Positions 34,016 to 35,964 of a stretch of 35,964 bases of DNA are shown one piece after another. The notes beneath the pieces were generated by a model. It had not been told where the DNA came from and ran no database searches. It worked only from the letters and a program-made list of their open reading frames with translations. The translations under genes and the position numbers were made by a program. Where the stretch lies: NCBI GenBank assembly GCA_937921035.1, contig CALEUL010000006.1, forward strand, positions 1-35,964, read 5' to 3'. This DNA comes from an uncultured Porphyromonadaceae bacterium (GTDB lineage: Bacteria; Bacteroidota; Bacteroidia; Bacteroidales; Muribaculaceae). Numbering within the stretch: the stretch's first letter is position 1; the number at the start of each line of letters is the position of its first letter.

Positions 34016-34164
34016 GGCCTTTTATTTCATCAACAGCGCTCCTTAATGCTTAATATTAGTTAAATATAACGAAAAATTCCGCGCTTATTGCATAAGTTTC
34101 GTGCTGAAATATAACAATATTAATCAATTATTATCGCTCCGATTAGCAGGCACAATACCAGTAT

Positions 34165-34185
34165 ATAATCATCAAAAATGATTAT
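34165..34185. promoter_or_regulatory. Putative HipB operator (inverted repeat)
   Basis: ATAATCAT (34165-34172) and ATGATTAT (34178-34185) are perfect inverted repeats with a five-base spacer CAAAA. The left arm's TAATCATCAAA recurs at 34207-34217, exactly 41 bp downstream, inside the promoter spacer. This layout is what an autoregulating antitoxin would need: two sites about four helical turns apart. Confidence 0.6.
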
Positions 34186-34198
34186 TTATGCAGTAAAT

Positions 34199-34229
34199 TT
34201 GGCTATTAATCATCAAATTTGTATATTTG
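34199..34229 (+). promoter_or_regulatory. hipBA promoter
   Basis: TTG at 34199-34201 and TATATTTG at 34222-34229 are 20 bp apart. The -7 box ends only four bases before the ATG at 34234, so the transcript may be leaderless. The second operator half (34207-34217) lies between the two elements. Confidence 0.65.
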
Positions 34230-34233
34230 CAGT

Positions 34234-34560
34234 ATGATTAACGAATTGTATCGAGAGGATCTTTATTCGAGGTCCAACAACGACATTGTAGTGGACCTTG
34301 GACGCCGTTTCAGGGACTACAGGATAGCCTTGCGCCTGACACAGAAGGAAGTAGCCTTCCAAAGTGGTGTTTCTGTAATGACTATCGTCCGCTTTGAGAA
34401 AGGTGATGGAATCCGGCTTGATAATTTAGTGGCGCTGATGCGTGCCATAGAGAAATTAGAGGATATCGCCGAATTTATCCCTGAAATGCCTTCAAGTCTA
34501 TACGACCTCCCGGTCCGCAAAGTAACCCAACGGGTAAAAAAACGCAGAAATGAAAGATAA
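34234..34560 (+). CDS. HipB-like antitoxin, XRE family
   Basis: 108 residues from the ATG at 34234. The helix-turn-helix is clear: LGRRFRDYRIALRLTQKEVAFQSGVSVMTIVRFEKGDGIRLDNLVALMRAI, of the Cro/C1 type. The basic tail (RKVTQRVKKRRNER) may contact DNA or the toxin. A start at 34219 is also open but would begin before the -7 box, so the later ATG is chosen. It overlaps the HipA-like gene by 11 bases, the usual antitoxin-first order. It should repress its own promoter and neutralise the kinase. Lower GC than the neighbouring genes suggests acquired DNA. Confidence 0.88.
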   Translation: MINELYREDLYSRSNNDIVVDLGRRFRDYRIALRLTQKEVAFQSGVSVMTIVRFEKGDGIRLDNLVALMRAIEKLEDIAEFIPEMPSSLYDLPVRKVTQRVKKRRNER

Positions 34561-35830
34561 TATAGTATCTGTTTGCCTTTGGGGCAAAGAGGTGTGCAAG
34601 CTTAAATGGGAAGGCGGCTATAAGTCCGGGTTCGGGAAAGTCGGCTCGAAGGTCTCGTTTAATCCTGCATACCATACTTTTGGATTTGATGTAGATCCAT
34701 TGGGATTCTATAATCGGTCCTCGTATCTTGTCGAAAAAGGCATGTCCGATATATTTCATGTCGACGAATATGAAGGTCTTCCTCGTTTTCTAAGTGGTTC
34801 TTTGCCGGATGACTGGGGTAACGAGGTTTTTTCTTATTGGATAGAAAAGAATGGCATTCGGCGTCGCGATGTTACTGCAGTAGATAAACTTGCATTTATC
34901 GGCGTGCGGGGTATGGGTGCGTTTGAGTTTGTCCCTGAACTATATAAGCCACAATCAAACGAGGCTGTAATGTTGGAGGAACTTTACGGCCTCGCAAAAG
35001 AAATCGAAGCTGCCCGCGAGGACTTTTCGATAAATATTCAGGATCGCCAGGAAATTAACGATCTTATGGCTGTTGGAATGAGCGCCGGCGGAAAGCACCC
35101 AAAAGCAATCGTTGCAATTGACTGGCAGACCGGAGAGGTTAAATCCGGACAATTCCTGTTGCCGGAAAATTTTACTCATTATATATTGAAGTTCAGAGAT
35201 TCGGAGACTTGGCCTACAGCAGAGATTGAGTATGCGTTCTATCTGATGGCAAAAGAGGCAGGAATAGAAATGGAGAAGAGCTCCTTATTGAATGTAGGAG
35301 GCGTAAATCATTTTATTACGGAACGCTTCGACCGTAAGGCATGCGGCAAGATACATTCGGCGACTCTGCAGGCTTTATATGGTAATGTAAGTGCCTATGA
35401 ACAGATTTTTGAGGTGTGCCGAAAGCTCAATTTGCCGTACTATGATATCGAGCAGGTTTTCCGTAGGGCTGTGTTCAACTATCTTGCAGGCGTCAGCGAT
35501 GATCATGATAAGAATTTTTCGTTTCTGATGAATCCGGCCGGCGAGTGGCGTATCTCTCCGGCTTATGATGTTACGTTTACAGTGAACTACAAAAACCGGT
35601 TCATAGGCGATAGGCATGCCATGACTATAGAAGAATGCAACAAGGATATCACTAAAAAACAGTTCCTCCGTCTTGCCGGAGAGAACGATGTCAAGGACGC
35701 CGGGATGATTATAGAAAGAATATCGGAGGTCCTTCGGTCGTTCAGAGACAAGGCAAAGGAAGCGGGTGTCCCCGACAAATTTGCAGATTTAATTGCAGAC
35801 TACATCGACGGCAATATAAAATCGCTTTGA
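34550..35830 (+). CDS. HipA-like serine/threonine kinase toxin
   Basis: 426 residues, single-chain HipA size. The N-terminal part (1-130) matches the HipA N-subdomain (FLSGSLPDDWG). The kinase core has GMSAGGKHPKA with Ser178 in the position of the inhibitory autophosphorylation serine (Ser150 in E. coli HipA), the ATP-binding lysine Lys214 in YILKFRD, the catalytic loop GVSDDHDKN (Asp317, Asn322) and the metal-binding YDVT (Asp340). All catalytic residues are present, so it looks active. E. coli HipA phosphorylates glutamyl-tRNA synthetase and causes growth arrest and persistence; the target here is unknown. It partners the preceding HipB-like gene. Confidence 0.9.
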   Translation: MKDNIVSVCLWGKEVCKLKWEGGYKSGFGKVGSKVSFNPAYHTFGFDVDPLGFYNRSSYLVEKGMSDIFHVDEYEGLPRFLSGSLPDDWGNEVFSYWIEKNGIRRRDVTAVDKLAFIGVRGMGAFEFVPELYKPQSNEAVMLEELYGLAKEIEAAREDFSINIQDRQEINDLMAVGMSAGGKHPKAIVAIDWQTGEVKSGQFLLPENFTHYILKFRDSETWPTAEIEYAFYLMAKEAGIEMEKSSLLNVGGVNHFITERFDRKACGKIHSATLQALYGNVSAYEQIFEVCRKLNLPYYDIEQVFRRAVFNYLAGVSDDHDKNFSFLMNPAGEWRISPAYDVTFTVNYKNRFIGDRHAMTIEECNKDITKKQFLRLAGENDVKDAGMIIERISEVLRSFRDKAKEAGVPDKFADLIADYIDGNIKSL

Positions 35831-35874
35831 CAGTTAAATTTTGTCCTTTAGCAATTTTACTTGGTGGAATATAA

Positions 35875-35904
35875 AAGCTGTGCCGCGAACAAACGGCACA
35901 GCTT
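35875..35904. terminator. Hairpin after hipA
   Basis: A perfect 11-bp stem, AAGCTGTGCCG (35875-35885) with CGGCACAGCTT (35894-35904). On the + strand no T-run follows; on the - strand the stem is followed by TTTT, so it might serve a leftward gene beyond the window. Confidence 0.65.
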
Positions 35905-35910
35905 CTGTAT

Positions 35911-35964
35911 GTTCGCCCAGCATGTATTCAGTCTAACAGGTGCAAGTCCTTGGCACGCCCGATA
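35911..35964 (+). mobile_element. Probable 5' end of a group II intron, cut by the window edge
   Basis: The last 54 bases open with GTTCGCCCAGCATG and contain AACAGGTGCAAGTCCTT, resembling the conserved 5' end and domain I segment of bacterial group II introns (typical start GTGYG or GTGCGCCCAGCATG). The boundary lies six bases past the hairpin, and some bacterial group II introns insert just after terminator stems. Only the edge is visible: no reverse transcriptase or domains V-VI can be checked. Confidence 0.45.

Noticed and set aside
35931..35964. A tRNA T-arm at the right edge, suggested by GGTGCAAGTCC
   Set aside because: It lacks the GTTC core of a T-loop, there is no acceptor or anticodon arm upstream and no CCA-compatible end; the group II intron reading fits better.

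Overview
The window looks like chromosome from a member of the order Bacteroidales, probably family Muribaculaceae. Direct signs are promoters of the Bacteroidetes type (TAnnTTTG about 19-20 bp downstream of TTG), starts with little or no Shine-Dalgarno sequence, the bL28-bL33-DUF4295 trio, a DUF5723 outer-membrane protein, a DUF4369/thioredoxin-like lipoprotein and a DUF2723 membrane protein. Family-level placement is inference from gene content and not from a marker-gene tree.

Left block, + strand (99-10629): a large DUF2723 membrane protein, a polysaccharide deacetylase, epoxyqueuosine reductase QueG, RecQ helicase, a UvrD/PcrA-like helicase and a HAD phosphatase, mostly packed head to tail. 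It meets an opposing - strand block (10630-12420: endonuclease III, TRIC-family channel, GtrA-family protein, each overlapping the next) with zero bases between the two stop codons. Then come a palindromic repeat and pheS.

Centre, mostly - strand (13677-19551): a three-gene envelope operon (beta-barrel-like protein, exported leucine-rich-repeat/caspase-like protease with an intact His-Cys dyad, and a lipoprotein) under one clear promoter, then rpsA with its own promoter and terminator. Next are a + strand flavin reductase-rubredoxin fusion, the rpmB-rpmG-DUF4295 operon including a 49-residue gene, and a + strand pair of secreted proteins (lipoprotein and DUF5723 protein).

Right block: an unknown single-pass membrane protein, alaS, an M23 peptidase with a MerR-type regulator, a probable small structured RNA (29432-29550), a GH20 hexosaminidase lipoprotein, and the greA-HIT-thioredoxin-like operon. 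The last kilobase and a half looks like accessory DNA: a hipBA-type toxin-antitoxin operon with a putative operator, and at the extreme right edge what looks like the 5' end of a group II intron.

Most of the window is housekeeping. The parts most deserving attention are the caspase-like operon, the hipBA operator arrangement, the small RNA candidate, the face-to-face alaS/M23 promoters and the intron edge. No tRNA, rRNA or CRISPR array was seen.
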